64,000 nt of DNA from Meghimatium bilineatum (GCA_034231615.1 CM067311.1:22882173-22946172); one strand, 5' to 3'. Positions 11,718 through 22,640 are shown, counted from the stretch's first letter. Numbers and translations are program-made. The notes: generated by a model from the letters alone, not told the origin.

Positions 11718-12445
11718 TACGAGGCGTGTTCAAATGAAAACGGGACTTGTTACACCACGCGTGATAGAGCGCACTGATATTGATGACATTTTGCACTAGT
11801 AATGAGTATCCAATAATTTACATACGGTCACGTGTTCATCTTCCCAGCATGCATATGTGCTGCAGAAGACTGTTAACAATATGGCGGGTGTGATTCCGAA
11901 CCCGTCCAAAGTGAATCAGCGTGCTGTGATCCAGTTTCTTTCATTTGAAGGATGTCAAGCAGTAGACATTCATCGGAGAATAAAGGCAGCATATGGTGAC
12001 AAATGTTTGTCGAGGACCAGAGTGATGGAGTGGGTGCGTATGTTTAAAGACGGACGTGAGTTAACGGAAACATTGGCAAAGAAGAATTGGGAAGTTCTTC
12101 ATCACCCAGCCTATAGTCCCGATTTATCCCCGTGTGATTTCCATTTGTTCGGACCGTTGAAGAAAGCACTAATGGGACAGCGATTCAACAGCGACGCAGA
12201 CGTGAAGACAGCGGTGACCACATGGTTCAGAGAACAGCCACGCAACTTTTTCTCGGACGGCATTCGACGTCTACCTAAACAGTGGGATGCTTGCCTAAAT
12301 GCATACGGAGATTTTTTCTGATGAACCCAGGTGCATTCTTATTCACAAGTGGTTGCTTTGTTCAATTCCGTTGAAAATATTAAATTGCGTATGATACTTT
12401 TTAAATAAATCCACAAGTCCCGTTTTCATTTGAACACGCCTCGTA
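11718..12445 (+). mobile_element. Internally deleted mariner element
   Basis: Perfect 33-bp terminal inverted repeats including the TA target (11718-11750 and 12413-12445; outer end CGAGGCGTGTTCAAATG), inserted at TA in the RTE-A copy. Autonomous mariners are about 1.3 kb. This one is 724 bp between the TAs and has lost the middle of its transposase gene, so it could move only in trans. Confidence 0.93.
11857..12321 (+). pseudogene. Mariner transposase, internally deleted
   Basis: A 154-codon ORF (a second Met, MAGVIPNP, at 11881 is a plausible true start). The N-terminus contains the helix-turn-helix DNA-binding region (QRAVIQFLSFEGCQAVDIHR ... RVMEWVRMFKDGRE). After the junction near codon 72 it continues with the last catalytic block HHPAYSPDLSPCDFHLFGPL and the C-terminal end. 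Full mariner transposases have about 340-350 residues and a D,D34D triad (family knowledge). Here only the last Asp block remains, and the first two Asp-containing blocks are deleted. The frame is kept across the deletion, leaving a DNA-binding-only protein if expressed. Codons and frame look otherwise undamaged. Confidence 0.9.
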
Positions 12446-12769
12446 TTTTATTTGTTTGATTTTTATTTATGTTAATAGTCATTTTTTTCATACTCAGTAT
12501 TGTCAGAACCTCCGTGTTTGTTTTCTTCTCCTTACATGAAGGTCTCCTTATTCTTCTATATATCCATATCTCGAAAGGCATCAATTCTGTTTCTAGCTGA
12601 TTGTTCATTATCCATGTTCCTGAGTCATACATTAATATAGAATAGATGTATAATTCCCATTTTTAATTTGTTTGTGATTTCTTTAGATGTTTATATTTTC
12701 CATATGTTATTGAAAGAATATTTAGCCATTCCTATTCTTCTTTTAGCCTCTGTTTCACATCTGCCATAA

Positions 12770-13040
12770 TTTGACATATTCTTTCCAGAACGTAGTCTTC
12801 CTTATGAATCTCCTGAAATTGTGTAGCATAGAGGTTAAACTTAGGGTACTTTGAATTTGTGAATAAGTGCATTAAAATTAGGTTCTTGGGATTAAATGTT
12901 AATATCTCCGATATTTATTATCAATTTAAATGAAAACATTTTGATAATTTCTGCACTTCAATATTTAGCCTATATTGTCTGCTCTCATTTGATTTGCTTC
13001 ACTTAATTTTCCTGCCTCCCCCATGTGATTTTATTATGTT
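12770..13040. other. Intron with short shared repeat
   Basis: At about 12775-12835 the block ttctttccagaacgta...tatgaatctcctgaa also occurs at about 20893-20940, so a small dispersed repeat. The rest is AT-rich intron ending in the 13049 candidate micro-exon. Confidence 0.4.
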
Positions 13041-13048
13041 TTATGCAG

Positions 13049-13072
13049 GGTTCAAAGGACGGTTCATCACCT
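13049..13072 (+). CDS. Candidate 24-nt in-phase micro-exon of PICALM
   Basis: A T-rich tract ending in ttttatgcag is followed by 24 nt encoding GSKDGSSP and then by a near-consensus donor, gtaagtgt. It is phase 0 on both sides and would sit between PDLAK and APASLL, alone or after the 6155-6190 candidate. Micro-exons of 3 to 27 nt with strong flanking signals are typical of neuron-specific splicing, and this gene family acts at synapses (family knowledge). Support is signal quality and phase only. Confidence 0.45.
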
Positions 13073-13224
13073 GTAAGTGTTTGCAAGCTAATTTGTAGCT
13101 GCTATATCATGCTTGCTGCGGTTTACAGCTGAATTGATTTTAGACTCTTCTTGATAGCTTTAGCTACTAAAAACACATCTTCCATTGTGCATTACATTTG
13201 TTTACATGTATTATGGCTTGAGAC

Positions 13225-13477
13225 TTCCATATTCCTATCATTCTTCTTCTTATGGTCAATGCTGTGTGGTGTTTATTATCATGTCTTTCCACAGCCTTCT
13301 ATTTCATGTGCTGTCAATCATTTCTGACATTGATATTCTCCCATGCCACAATGTTAGGTTGTCAGTTATCTTCTCTCTTGGTCTTCCCCTACTTCTCTTG
13401 CCCTTAACTTGTCTGTTGTTAAACGTGTTCCATCTTTCCTCTTCTCGTGATGTATCCAAAAAAATATATGGACTATC
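13225..13477 (-). mobile_element. LINE-C (RTE-like) C-terminal fragment
   Basis: The reverse complement reads as a degenerate FGYI-type FGH block followed by a G-K-x-R-G-R-P-like basic region and a W-H-G-R-I-like block, the pattern of the C-terminal domain of RTE-like LINEs. A better copy is at 21060-21560. Stops throughout. Confidence 0.5.
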
Positions 13478-13497
13478 TCTTTCTGATGCAGGTAAGT
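13478..13497 (+). promoter_or_regulatory. Possible recursive-splice (ratchet) site in long intron
   Basis: A pyrimidine-rich stretch runs into gatgcag immediately followed by gtaagt, that is, an acceptor fused to a donor with no exon between. This is the signature of recursive splicing known from very long introns. It lies in the 23-kb intron, at the edge of a decayed minus-strand LINE fragment, so it may be chance. Confidence 0.25.
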
Positions 13498-13499
13498 AG

Positions 13500-13975
13500 C
13501 TCTCTTTTTGAATTAATGTCTGTCAAGATGTATTCATTGCACATGTTATCTGTCTATGATGTTCTCAACATTCTTCTATAAAACCACATTTATACTGCCT
13601 TCCATCATTAGCACAATATATTTTATGTGTGAATATAAACTCTGGGTTTGTGATCCGTCAAGCATGAATTTCATTCAATCATATTGTATACCTCTGAGAG
13701 TATGAACAAAAATAAGTAATATCTGTAAAGAAATGATGAACCTACATGGAAACCCCCCATATAAAACAGCGAGTAATAAACTATATGAGAAGCACAATAA
13801 AGAGAAAAGTGATATGTAAAGTATGAGTCTAGGGAAGTGTTAGAACATGGTACGTAGAGTGTGATGGGAGAGGATCAGCAACCTCTATATTTACAGCTTT
13901 TTGTATTATCCCTGTAGCTGTCTGTCAAATACTGCATGTTTCCCATTAGGAAGTTGCAGGGAGGTGGTATTTTTA
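13500..13975. other. Intron, nothing recognised
   Basis: AT-rich intronic sequence without a supported feature. Confidence 0.35.
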
Positions 13976-13979
13976 GCAG

Positions 13980-14150
13980 CGTGTGCATGCTCTTGCTTGC
14001 ACCACATCATGTACAGGGTGGGTTTTTAAATTTCCTCTGACAGGAAAAAACAACCTTGTCCTTATAGAGAGTTGAACTTTGAACCTCACGAATATGAGAC
14101 CAACACTCTAACCTCTCAACCATACACCACACGTCCATGTAACACTGGTG
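13980..14150 (-). mobile_element. tRNA-headed SINE-D, copy 2
   Basis: The reverse complement has a tRNA-like head (gttgagaggttagagtg as A-box region, ggttcaaagttcaactc as B-box region) and the same body as 8348-8515 (...tgtacatgatgtggtg). Divergent. Confidence 0.6.
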
Positions 14151-14399
14151 ATTTTATCTCTGTAGTACACCCATGGAAACATTAGAAAAAAGGTGAAGTT
14201 AGTTCCATAATATATCATGACAATTGGATTGTGAAGCATACTAAGATTCAGAATTCTTTGAAGGTGAGGGTGTTCTTTTCTCTTTCTAGTTGTGACTACC
14301 CTCCAAGTTATGTACTCATTTATACACCTACTTTGCTACTTGGTGTCTACTTGGTGAAGATTTGTAAAGTTGAAAGAGAATATAAATTAGAGTGAACCT

Positions 14400-15180
14400 A
14401 TAGAGAAAGCATGGAGGAACAAACGGCAAGGCGTGGCAGAAAGCACGCAAATCTGACTGCGTAGCATCCAATAACATAAAGGCATTGAAGCAGACCATAG
14501 ACAACACCATGTTACTCTTCAAGACATGCACTCAGCAAGCTAAAGAAGACAGGTGGAATGAGTTCTGCAAGAAGATCAGTTCAGACCAATCTCTTAAGAC
14601 GTTCTGGCATTTTCAGCAAAGCATGAATGGAAATTTTCAGAGATTCAGTATACCTGGTTTTCAACCCACAGATCTGACATGGGAGAAATCAGACGAAGAT
14701 AAAGGAAAGGCCTTCCTTGAGCATTACGTTCAACAGATGGACTAAAACAATCTAGACATCAGGCGGAGGATTATCACCATGCTGTTTGATCTATGTACGG
14801 AAGGTGAGTGGAAGGAGAGCATATACATCATGGCAGAGAATGTCCAGACCACTCTTAAATGGTCATGGAATACTTGCCCAGGTCCTGACGGTATACGATA
14901 TGAGGACTTCGGCATCCTTAAGGAGAGTGACATAAATGATCTGGTTGGTGAGTTTAACGGAAGTATCAAGAACGGTACTATCAAGGAAGAATGGCTGCAC
15001 AGCTACCTATTGCTACTAAAGAAGCCCAATAAAAACCACACCCAGATCTATGGCTACTGAATCATAACGATGCAGAACACCAAGGGCAAACTTATTGATA
15101 ACATTATTGCACAGCAAATCATTCGAGACCTGATTCCTCCAGATGGGATCATCCTAGCAATAAAAGTTGCTTATTTGATT
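14400..15180 (+). mobile_element. Non-LTR retrotransposon fragment (linker to RT start)
   Basis: Two ORF pieces: 14485-14745 (LKTFWHFQQSMNG, DKGKAFLEHYVQQMD) and 14779-15060 (W-x-T-CPGPDGIRYEDFGILKE ... EEWLHSYLLLLKKPNK). The P-GPDGI box then KKP is the N-terminal RT motif of Jockey/I-type LINEs (family knowledge). It continues after a stop to about 15150 (QNTKGKLIDNIIAQQII). No second copy in the window. Confidence 0.7.
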
Positions 15181-15690
15181 ACTCACACTCTGCCTTGAAA
15201 TTTGTAGAATGAACACCTGTAATTGTCTATTGATTTTTCAAGTTTTTTCTTTGTACCATGTTTCCTAATTTTTCTTTGTACCATTCTATATCAATGCTTC
15301 CACCACCATTACTCACCACCTCCTCCACTGATCCATCCGTATATACTTTTGTCCAAGAGAGTTTTGGAAAGTCAATTTGTAACGTCTTTAGAATATATAG
15401 AATATCTTTGCCGTTGAAGTCTTAGCTCGTAGCGGATCAAGCGACAACTTGTCATTTTTCCCTATTTGCTGGTGTTTAATTCCTGGTCCACTAAGAATTA
15501 AGAGCCTATCATTGTCTGGTGCTCTCTGTCTCGTTTTTGCCACATACAATGACCTACATGATTAATATATATCTAGGCTATTATATTTTTTATCTGGTCT
15601 GAACAATTTCAGTTTATACACCACAAGGGTATATAGGAAACAATTATTTTTAATATATTTCCTGACTTGATTAAAAACTAGAAAATGTAT
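15181..15690. other. Intron, nothing recognised
   Basis: AT-rich sequence with a pyrimidine-rich stretch near 15290-15340. No supported feature. Confidence 0.35.
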
Positions 15691-15694
15691 ATAC

Positions 15695-15890
15695 AGGACA
15701 TTTCCATAGATGCCCCAAACTCCATTCCAGCAGTCATTTAAGAGTATACCAAGTCAAAGTCCCAGTCAGATGTTAATTATGTAATCTTTGGATTTTTATA
15801 GAGAGAAAATACACTTTATCTTTTCATGGTCAACCCCAATTTCTGTTCATTCTTTGTGCACATTATCATCTCCAGAATTTCTCTCTAGAA
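15695..15890. repeat. Dispersed repeat shared with 25250-25460
   Basis: Ordered similarity to 25250-25460: ccagcag...taggagta / gtcaaagtc / atgttaattatgtaatctt / agagagaaaatacactt / tttctgt.cattctttg. Unknown family, divergent. Confidence 0.5.
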
Positions 15891-15984
15891 CTTGACATGT
15901 TTTGCAGTGTAATATTATAGCCTTTTATGCTGGCATTTATGCTTGGTTTTGCAAGGGGGATAAGGTAGTTATGGTATAAGAAAT

Positions 15985-17012
15985 GCCAGAGCTCAAGATC
16001 AATGGGAAAATAATAAACAACCTTAGATATGCAGATGACACTGTTCTTTTGGCAGAAAGTGAACATGAACTACAAAGACTAATAGATCAAGTCAACAAAT
16101 CAAGTAATGAATAGACTGGATATGAATATCCGAAAAACAAAAACCATGATAATCAGCAAAGACACAGAAGAACAAGAGGTAAACATAAACATACAGGGAG
16201 AGAAACTACAACAAGTAAAACAGTATCAATATCTTGGACACATAGTCACAAATGATGGCAGATGTGAAACAGAAGTTAAAAGGAGAATAGGAATGACTAA
16301 AAGTACCTTCAATGACATGAGGAAAATATTAATATCTAAACAAATTACAAACAAGTTAAAAATGAGAATTATAAAATCGACATCATGTTATTACAGGAGA
16401 CACAGGCTGAACAGTTGAAATTCATGGACTTCATGTGTCACGTCAATCCTGTAAGCCCAACTCAAATTCATTTCAAGATGCAGATGATGTCAATGAGATT
16501 GAGAACGTACACATACAGAGAATGTTAGAAATGGGAGTATCTAGAGGTGAGGGAAGGAAAAGTAAATTTTTTGGAAAGTCTTGAAGATCACACAACACCT
16601 GACCAGAACTCTGAGTCTACATACACTGGGATGGCTGCTGGAGCGGAAGGTGGAGTAAACAACAGAATTGATGCCTTTGAGATGTGGGTATATAGAAGAA
16701 TAGGGAGAACATCATGGAAAGAGAATAAAACAAATAAAGAGGTGCTAAAAACATTTAATATGAAGAAAGAACTACTAAGAGAAATAAAGATCAGGCAAAT
16801 AAAATATTTTGGACACATTAAAAGATATGACACCTTATGGGTAAAGACAAAGGGAAGCGAGCAAGAGTTGGGCAGAGATATAAATGGGAGAGTAACATCA
16901 CACAATGGACAGATTACAGTCTAGCAGAGTGCACCACCAAGACAAGAGGCAGGGGATGTTAGAGATACGTTGCAGCCAACCTTCGTTGTGGAGGCGGCAC
17001 TTAATGATGATG
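15985..17012 (+). mobile_element. RTE-A LINE copy with foreign insert
   Basis: From RT catalytic box to tail: RYADDTVLLAESEHELQR-like sequence near 16020, then QYQYLGHIVTNDGRCETEV at 16107-16370. At 16378 it breaks into an unrelated segment (to about 16658) and resumes with IDAFEMWVYRRIGRTSWKE, ending in (TGA)n at about 17007. About 70 bp of the LINE is missing at the junction. Otherwise very close to the intact copy, so fairly young. Confidence 0.88.
16379..16658 (+). repeat. Unknown repeat inserted in RTE-A (copy 1)
   Basis: A segment without similarity to the LINE but with about 200 bp in common with 63125-63330 (blocks gatgatgtcaatgag, cagagaatgttagaaat, gggaaggaaaag, accagaactctgagtctac, ggatggctgctgga). 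One frame reads LGWLLERKVE, matching LGWLLERRTEHLWEC in the second copy. Likely a piece of another retroelement. Confidence 0.7.
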
Positions 17013-17670
17013 ATGAAGGTAGTTTTTAAGCTACTCTTGTGGTACTAATCCTGTTTTTACTCTGGTTGTAATCGTCTGCAATCTACTTCTTCTCTGGTGT
17101 CTTTAATTAAACATGATGTACTTTAATCTATCAGGTCCTGCAGCACCATCAGATACCTTGTTTGATAGCAGGTTGCACCTACTTTAACATCAATTAGCCG
17201 GTCTTCATTAACACTTTTTTTCATTTTCTATGTTAAAGTCAGCAAAACTGTCATATCACCCTGATTAGTCTGCTGGAGATGATATCTGCTCTTCCATTTT
17301 GCTCATCAGTTGTTAGTGAGTGTCCTGAATTATCCTTCAAGCAGTCACTGGATTTTGTCATTTGTCATTATGTTTTAATTTTGTTTCAATTTTTGTCTTG
17401 ATAAAGGCCTTTTGTTTGAAACCTCGATTTGTGTGTGTTATTATGTGTGTGCTTTAGTTATTAGTAAAACTTCATTACCCTGTTCCTGGATATACCTGTT
17501 GAATTTCAGTTTTGCGCAGTAAGTACGTATTATCGATACTGGATTTTATGTTTTGCGGTTCATTGCCCTTCACAGCTTTGAAAATGTATGTAGGGCTTTA
17601 TCTGCTACAATCTCTTCAGCAAATCTTTCCTAACATAGCTTTTTTTTATTTCTTTGACAGTTTGTTTAAA
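17013..17670. other. Intron with foldback-repeat arm
   Basis: At about 17395-17480 is a copy of the FB repeat (ttgataaaggccttttg ... taaaacttcattac) also seen at 22640, 39300-39550, 42675-43172 and 63836. Nothing else recognised. Confidence 0.5.
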
Positions 17671-17674
17671 GTCC

Positions 17675-17832
17675 ACAGCCGAAGATCGTTGTGTTGGGCA
17701 ATTGGCGCAAATAAAATGGCGACACATAGCATTTTCATTCTCTGGACTACATCCTGCTGGAAATCTTGCTGGACCATTGTCCTTTTACAAGATAGATCCA
17801 GCGGGAGTTTAAGATGAATGCTGAAGAAGAAG
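17675..17832 (+). repeat. Rep-1 dispersed repeat copy
   Basis: A well-preserved 3' half of Rep-1: ccgaagatcg..tgttgggc, tggcgcaaataaaatggcg, cattctctggactac, atcctgctggaaatct, gatccagcgggagttt, gaatgctgaagaagaag. Ends in GAA repeats. Confidence 0.85.
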
Positions 17833-19050
17833 TTTAAAGTCTTCAGTTACATTTTTCAATATACTCACCGACCTGCATTTGCTCTCTGAGGTGATATGTA
17901 CCTCTGTTGTTCATATTTCATGCGTTAATTCCTTCACCGTTATTCTTTTTTTTTCCTGTCCAAGATAATCTCAATACTGACTTTTAGCACTTAAGATAAA
18001 AAATATAATGTTATGTTCAGTTATTTTGATATATAATCGGAAGACTGCAGTCAAACTTATATTCTTTAATAAATACCTTTTTCTCAAACTTCGATTCTGT
18101 GTATTTGTCCAATATAAAACTGCAAATCAACAAATTGTAAATTTATTACTTATATTGTTTACCTATATTAGTTTACCAGTCATTTTTTTAATTGCCTATG
18201 TCTCACAGCCATAGATATTTTGCTGCTGAAATAATACCAGCTCTGCCTAGTCATATTTATTTTTTGTTATTATCGTGCCATACATTTCAGTTGCAAATTA
18301 TTTAAAAATACAGTAAATTGATGTAGATTATGTAATAGTCTGATTTACAAAGCCAAATGTAATCTAATTCTTAAAAAAACTGATAGAATGCAGTGGCACG
18401 GAATTAAAAGATGGATATGGAAAAAATTACATCTGTCAATTATACTGAAGCAAGGACAGAAAAGAATCAATAAAACCAACCTATTGATCGAAAGACCTTA
18501 ATCAGGGTAACAAGACACAACAAATAGTTCAAATTAAAAGTGTACACATAATAGAAAAAATATCCATTTAGCTGTGGATGTTCAGAGTCTAATCATTAAT
18601 TTCAATAGAACTGTTGCTGTCTTCCATTTTATTTCATTTTAGAATACATCATTTAAGCAGAGAGGGAAGGAGGAAATCAAAGTGTGTCCATGAAAATGTT
18701 ATTCATTTAATAAATACATTGAACAATATAATACAGATTAAGATATATCATCTTTTGTTTTACAGATTTTTATTAAATAGTTTTTTTAATATGTCAATAG
18801 AATTGGTATCAGTACTTTAACTTGTTCATGGTGTTTTATGTTCTGCTCACAATTTTTTGGTTCTAATATGCATGATACATTTTCTTCAATTTTCTACTAC
18901 CAGCTTCTAGCAAACAATTTTGAAATCTTTATCCTTTAGTCCTCATCTGTTGTTATTTTTTTCACTTTAAAAAATAATTTAAAAACATTGCATTTAATAA
19001 TGTATTCCATCTATCTTCAGCATTCATATGTTTGAAACTTTGTAGAAATT
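17833..19050. other. Intron, nothing certain
   Basis: AT-rich. A degenerate FB-type block (gatcgaaagaccttaatcagg) lies at about 18486-18508. No coding signal. Confidence 0.4.
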
Positions 19051-19059
19051 AAAGATTGA

Positions 19060-19395
19060 AGTTCTAGAATGCTTAAGTATAAAACCAACATATACATGAG
19101 AAGCAAAATAAATGCTCTTGAAGGCCAACAAGAACATCTCATAGCAATGGTGAGGCGTCGCAAACTTGCGTGGTTTGGCCACGTAATGAGGAACGATTCT
19201 CTTTTCAAAATTATCTTGCAGGGAACAGTTGAAGGTGGAAGAAGAAGAGGTGAGAGGAAAGCATGGATTGATAGTATTAAAGACTGAACAGGATTAAGAT
19301 TCTCCACACTCAAACAAAGAACTGCTAAATTTTTGTGTTCATGTTTCCAGAGTGACACCCTGAAGGATTATGGGTGTGATGATGATGATTATACA
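19060..19395 (+). mobile_element. LINE-B (RTE-like) 3' fragment
   Basis: ORF 19069-19287 encodes the C-terminal signature INALEGQQEHLIAMVRRRKL, AWFGHVMRNDSL and ILQGTVEGGRRRGERKAWID, typical of endonuclease/RT LINEs. It ends past 19373 in (GAT)n. 5'-truncated. Confidence 0.8.
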
Positions 19396-20030
19396 TAAGT
19401 ATTGATATAATATAGAGAAATTGAATAACAAAGGGGGGGGGGGGGAATAGGCAACATTTGTGGACTTTTATCTTTTTTTTTTCTTCTCATTTGTATCATC
19501 CATAACGAACTCCTTTTTAACTATTTATCCTTCTCAAATGAACCATCTACATTATATAAACCATGTACATACCTTGTTAACTAGTTCAACACCCTAATAA
19601 TATGATGATGATGATGAAACTATTCCCACTGGTAATCAATTGATTACTTTATCAATCCAGAAGTTCTGGATTTTCTCACAATACCTCCACTATCGTATTC
19701 TGAACTCAAAAAAGTATTACTCCTTTTTCCACTGCCCTTTTCCCCACAGCCAGCCAACATTTTCCACTACCAACCAACTTATTCCACTACCAACCAACTT
19801 ATTTCACTGCTAATTAATTGATTGCTTTGTTTACCAGCATTCATGCATGTTAGAGCTGTTGAGAAGATATATATGTCTTCTATTTCTTTGTCTGCTTATT
19901 TGTCTTTGAAAGTCATTACTGTTATATATTCACTAATTTATTTTATACTAGAACAATCAGAATACATTACAATCATTATAACCATAATTCAGTGTTTTAA
20001 TTTACTGACATTTAAAAATAAAACTGCAAC
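19396..20030. other. Intron, simple repeats only
   Basis: A G-run at about 19434-19445, a (GAT)n at about 19604-19617, and a short duplication (ccactaccaaccaactta) at about 19760-19800. No gene. Confidence 0.4.
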
Positions 20031-20520
20031 GCAATACACCTCCATTCTCTGGAATACATCATGCTGGAAATCTAGTAGGAACATTGCCCATTTACATCAT
20101 GCTGGAAATCTAGTAGGAACATTGCCCATTTACATCATGCTGGAAATCTAGTAGGACCATTGCCCATTTACATCATGCTGGAAATCTAGTAGGAACATTG
20201 CCCATTTACATCATGCTGGAAATCTAGTAGGAACATTGCCCATTTACATCATGCTGGAAATCTAGTAGGAACATTGCCCATTTACATCATGCTGGAAATC
20301 TAGTAGGACCATTGCCCATTTACATCATGCTGGAAATCTAGTAGGAACATTGCCCATTTACATCATGCTGGAAATCTAGTAGGAACATTGCCCATTTACA
20401 TCATGCTGGAAATCTAGTAGGAACATTGCCCATTTACATCATGCTGGAAATCTAGTAGGAACATTGCCCATTTACATCATGCTGGAAATCTAGTAGGACC
20501 ATTGCCCATTTTTCTACAAG
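20030..20520 (+). repeat. 38-bp minisatellite grown from a Rep-1 copy
   Basis: Twelve nearly identical 38-bp units (20057-20512; unit starts catcatgctggaaatctagt). The unit equals the ctgctggaaatctagtagga/ccattgtcc part of Rep-1, and the array is preceded by the Rep-1 block cattctctggaatac, so a Rep-1 insertion was expanded in place. Variants (aacatt or accatt) are interspersed. Confidence 0.92.
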
Positions 20521-20639
20521 ATACATAGGAAGATGTTGCAATCTAACATAAAAAAAGACATAATATTGTGGGAAAAAAAAGATAAATACAGCAGCCCAAC
20601 AGTGAAGATTGACTAAACAGAAATAGGTCAACTAAACAC

Positions 20640-21055
20640 AATCTAAAGTGATCATAGCATGCACTTGTCCAATGACCTTAGTGCCCACCATAGAGCTTAT
20701 TAGCTATGAACTCATAGACAAGGGCATAGCTCAAACTGAATTTCATAAAGTGGATGTAACAAATGGTCCATCATCATCATGGGGTGAACGAACAATAAGA
20801 GGCATCCAGCAGGAGTTTAAAAACAAACACCGAAATAAAATTATTTTATTTTTCTTAAATGGGGGCTATGTTATATCATCATCATCAGGTGACATATTCT
20901 TTCCAGTACGTATTCTTTCCTATGAATCTCTTGAATTCTCCGCTGTCTTGAGCAAGTTGTCCTGCCTCTTCCAGTGACATGTGCAGGCATTCCTGAATGT
21001 CTTTTGTCCTTAGGCGACCTTTGTTGTATTGTTGTTACTTTTTCTGTTTCTTAAT
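20640..21055. other. Intron with short shared repeat
   Basis: An open stretch at 20648-20977 has no recognisable product. About 20880-21040 begins with (CAT)n then ttctttccagtacgta, shared with 12775-12835, and looks like the minus-strand 3' end of a LINE. Confidence 0.4.
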
Positions 21056-21059
21056 AATG

Positions 21060-21560
21060 AAGAATATACTGTAGAATATGTCTATGTCAATAGAGATGAG
21101 GAAGAGAGTTCTTCAGAGCTATATAACACTGATTCTAGCATTATGAGTGCAAGTCTTGGACAATAAATAAACAAGATAGTGGAAAATTAGAGGCAACAAA
21201 GATGTGGTTCTATAGAAGAATGCTGAGAGTCACGGACAGCACAGCCAAAAAAAATAATAATGAGATGCTGAAAAAGTCAAATGCGAGAAAACGTTACTTA
21301 ATAATATCAGAAAGAGACAATCTTTATTATTTTTATGTGTTAAGAGACATCGAGAACATTATGACCTCGGTTACATTGTCAGGATTGAGGGTAAGAGAGA
21401 TCAAGGACAGCAGCGTGAGAAAATATTAGATAGTCTGATATCTTGGCATGGCATAAAGTCGACAACAATCCTGATAAACATACTGGAAATAGAGATTTGT
21501 GATCCATGATCGCCTACACCAGTTGGTACGGCACTTGCTGATGACTCCTTCTGCTATCTC
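21060..21560 (+). mobile_element. LINE-C (RTE-like) decayed 3' part
   Basis: ORF 21202-21429 carries MWFYRRMLRVT then a degenerate N-E-M-L-K-K block and a spoiled FGH region, followed by SWHGIKSTT and a terminal GTALADD-like block. This order (YRRML, VLKK, FGH, basic region, W) is the C-terminal signature of RTE-like LINEs. Frameshifted. Confidence 0.65.
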
Positions 21561-21959
21561 TGACTGTATCATGAAATATTTTCTTACAGCAGTCATTTTA
21601 TTTGAGTTTCATGGTTACACAGATTTCATTATTTACACTGAGGTCATAATTCTTGTGAAAAGAAAATATTCTTACCATAATGTAGGGAATTGTATGATTT
21701 TAAAAATAGAGTGACTTGGAAAAATTATTTGTACAGATCAATACATGTTTCCCTGAACTAGATACATTATATATCAGTTTCTGGCCATAAATTCATATGG
21801 TACATTAAGTAGATCATATAATTTTTCTTCTAAAACTAGTTTCTTAAACACTGTCATTTATATTGCCTTTGTTGTATTATTTTTATATTATAATGTTCAT
21901 AATTGCGTATATAAGGTGTTAATTGAGATGTAGGCAAAGATTGGAAACATGGTAATGAA

Positions 21960-22640
21960 GTTTCCACAGAAAACCAGACTAATATCATGATGAATGGACA
22001 CAAGCTTGAAGAGGTGAATACCTTCAAATACCTCGGATCCAGTATATGCAGCGATGGTAAATGCAAAGCAGAACTAAAAATAAGGCTGGAGATGGCTTTA
22101 GCGTCCTTGTCAAGGCTAACTGTGATTTGGAAAAGCAACATCAGTGTTGAAGTGAAAATCAAAATGTATAGGTCGCTGGTGCTTTCTGTTGTGTTGTATG
22201 GTTGTGAGAGTTGGACACTCACTGCGGACATGGAGAGAAGATTACAGGCTTTCGAGTATAAATGCTACAGAAGAATTCTACGAATTTCCTATAGGGAACA
22301 TAAGACCAATGTGTACGTAAGAAATAAAGTAGAGATGTGTGCAGGTGTCCAGGAGCCATTGCTTTCAATAGTGAAACGACGAAAACTAGTCTGGTTCGGA
22401 CATGTATGCAGGCACGATTCCTTGTCAAAAACAATACTGCAGGGAACTGTCGAGGGTGGAAGAAGCAGAGGAGGACAAATAAAGTCATGGACAGACAACA
22501 TCAAGGAATGGACAGGGCTAGATATTTCCACACTCATCCGCATCACTGAGGATAGAATTCGCTGGAGGACTCTGTGTGCTGAAGCATCCAATGTGGTACC
22601 CCTATGACCCTGAAGGGTTATGGGTTATTTATTGATTGAA
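21960..22640 (+). mobile_element. LINE-B (RTE-like), best-preserved copy
   Basis: A 206-codon ORF (21987-22607): FKYLGSSICSDGKCKAELK, VLYGCESWTLTADMERRLQA, CYRRILRISYREHKTNVYV, LVWFGHVCRHDSLSKTILQG, EGGRSRGGQIKSWTDNIKEW. This is the domain after RT in RTE-like LINEs, 5'-truncated before the catalytic YADD. The 3' end is gggttatttattgattg, suggesting a TTGA-type tail. Copies: 19060, 25860, 29655 (minus), 46455. Confidence 0.85.

Larger units (their letters stand above)
11262..12765 (-). mobile_element. RTE-A LINE copy with nested SINE and mariner
   Basis: Minus-strand 3' part of RTE-A in three pieces (about 11262-11375, 11653-11719, 12444-12765) separated by a SINE and a mariner. Removing the insertions restores continuous similarity to the 3' region of the 49634-52821 element. 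The readable part includes YDSGTWIMNNQLE and FEIWIYRRI (12426-12632). Decayed, with stops. Confidence 0.85.

Noticed and set aside
20057-20512. Regular 38-bp direct repeats that could suggest a CRISPR array
   Set aside because: Units are contiguous with no unique spacers, and the context is a eukaryotic intron. The same holds for the other arrays.
20648-20977. 109-codon ORF
   Set aside because: No family recognised, and its end lies in a dispersed repeat also seen at 12775.
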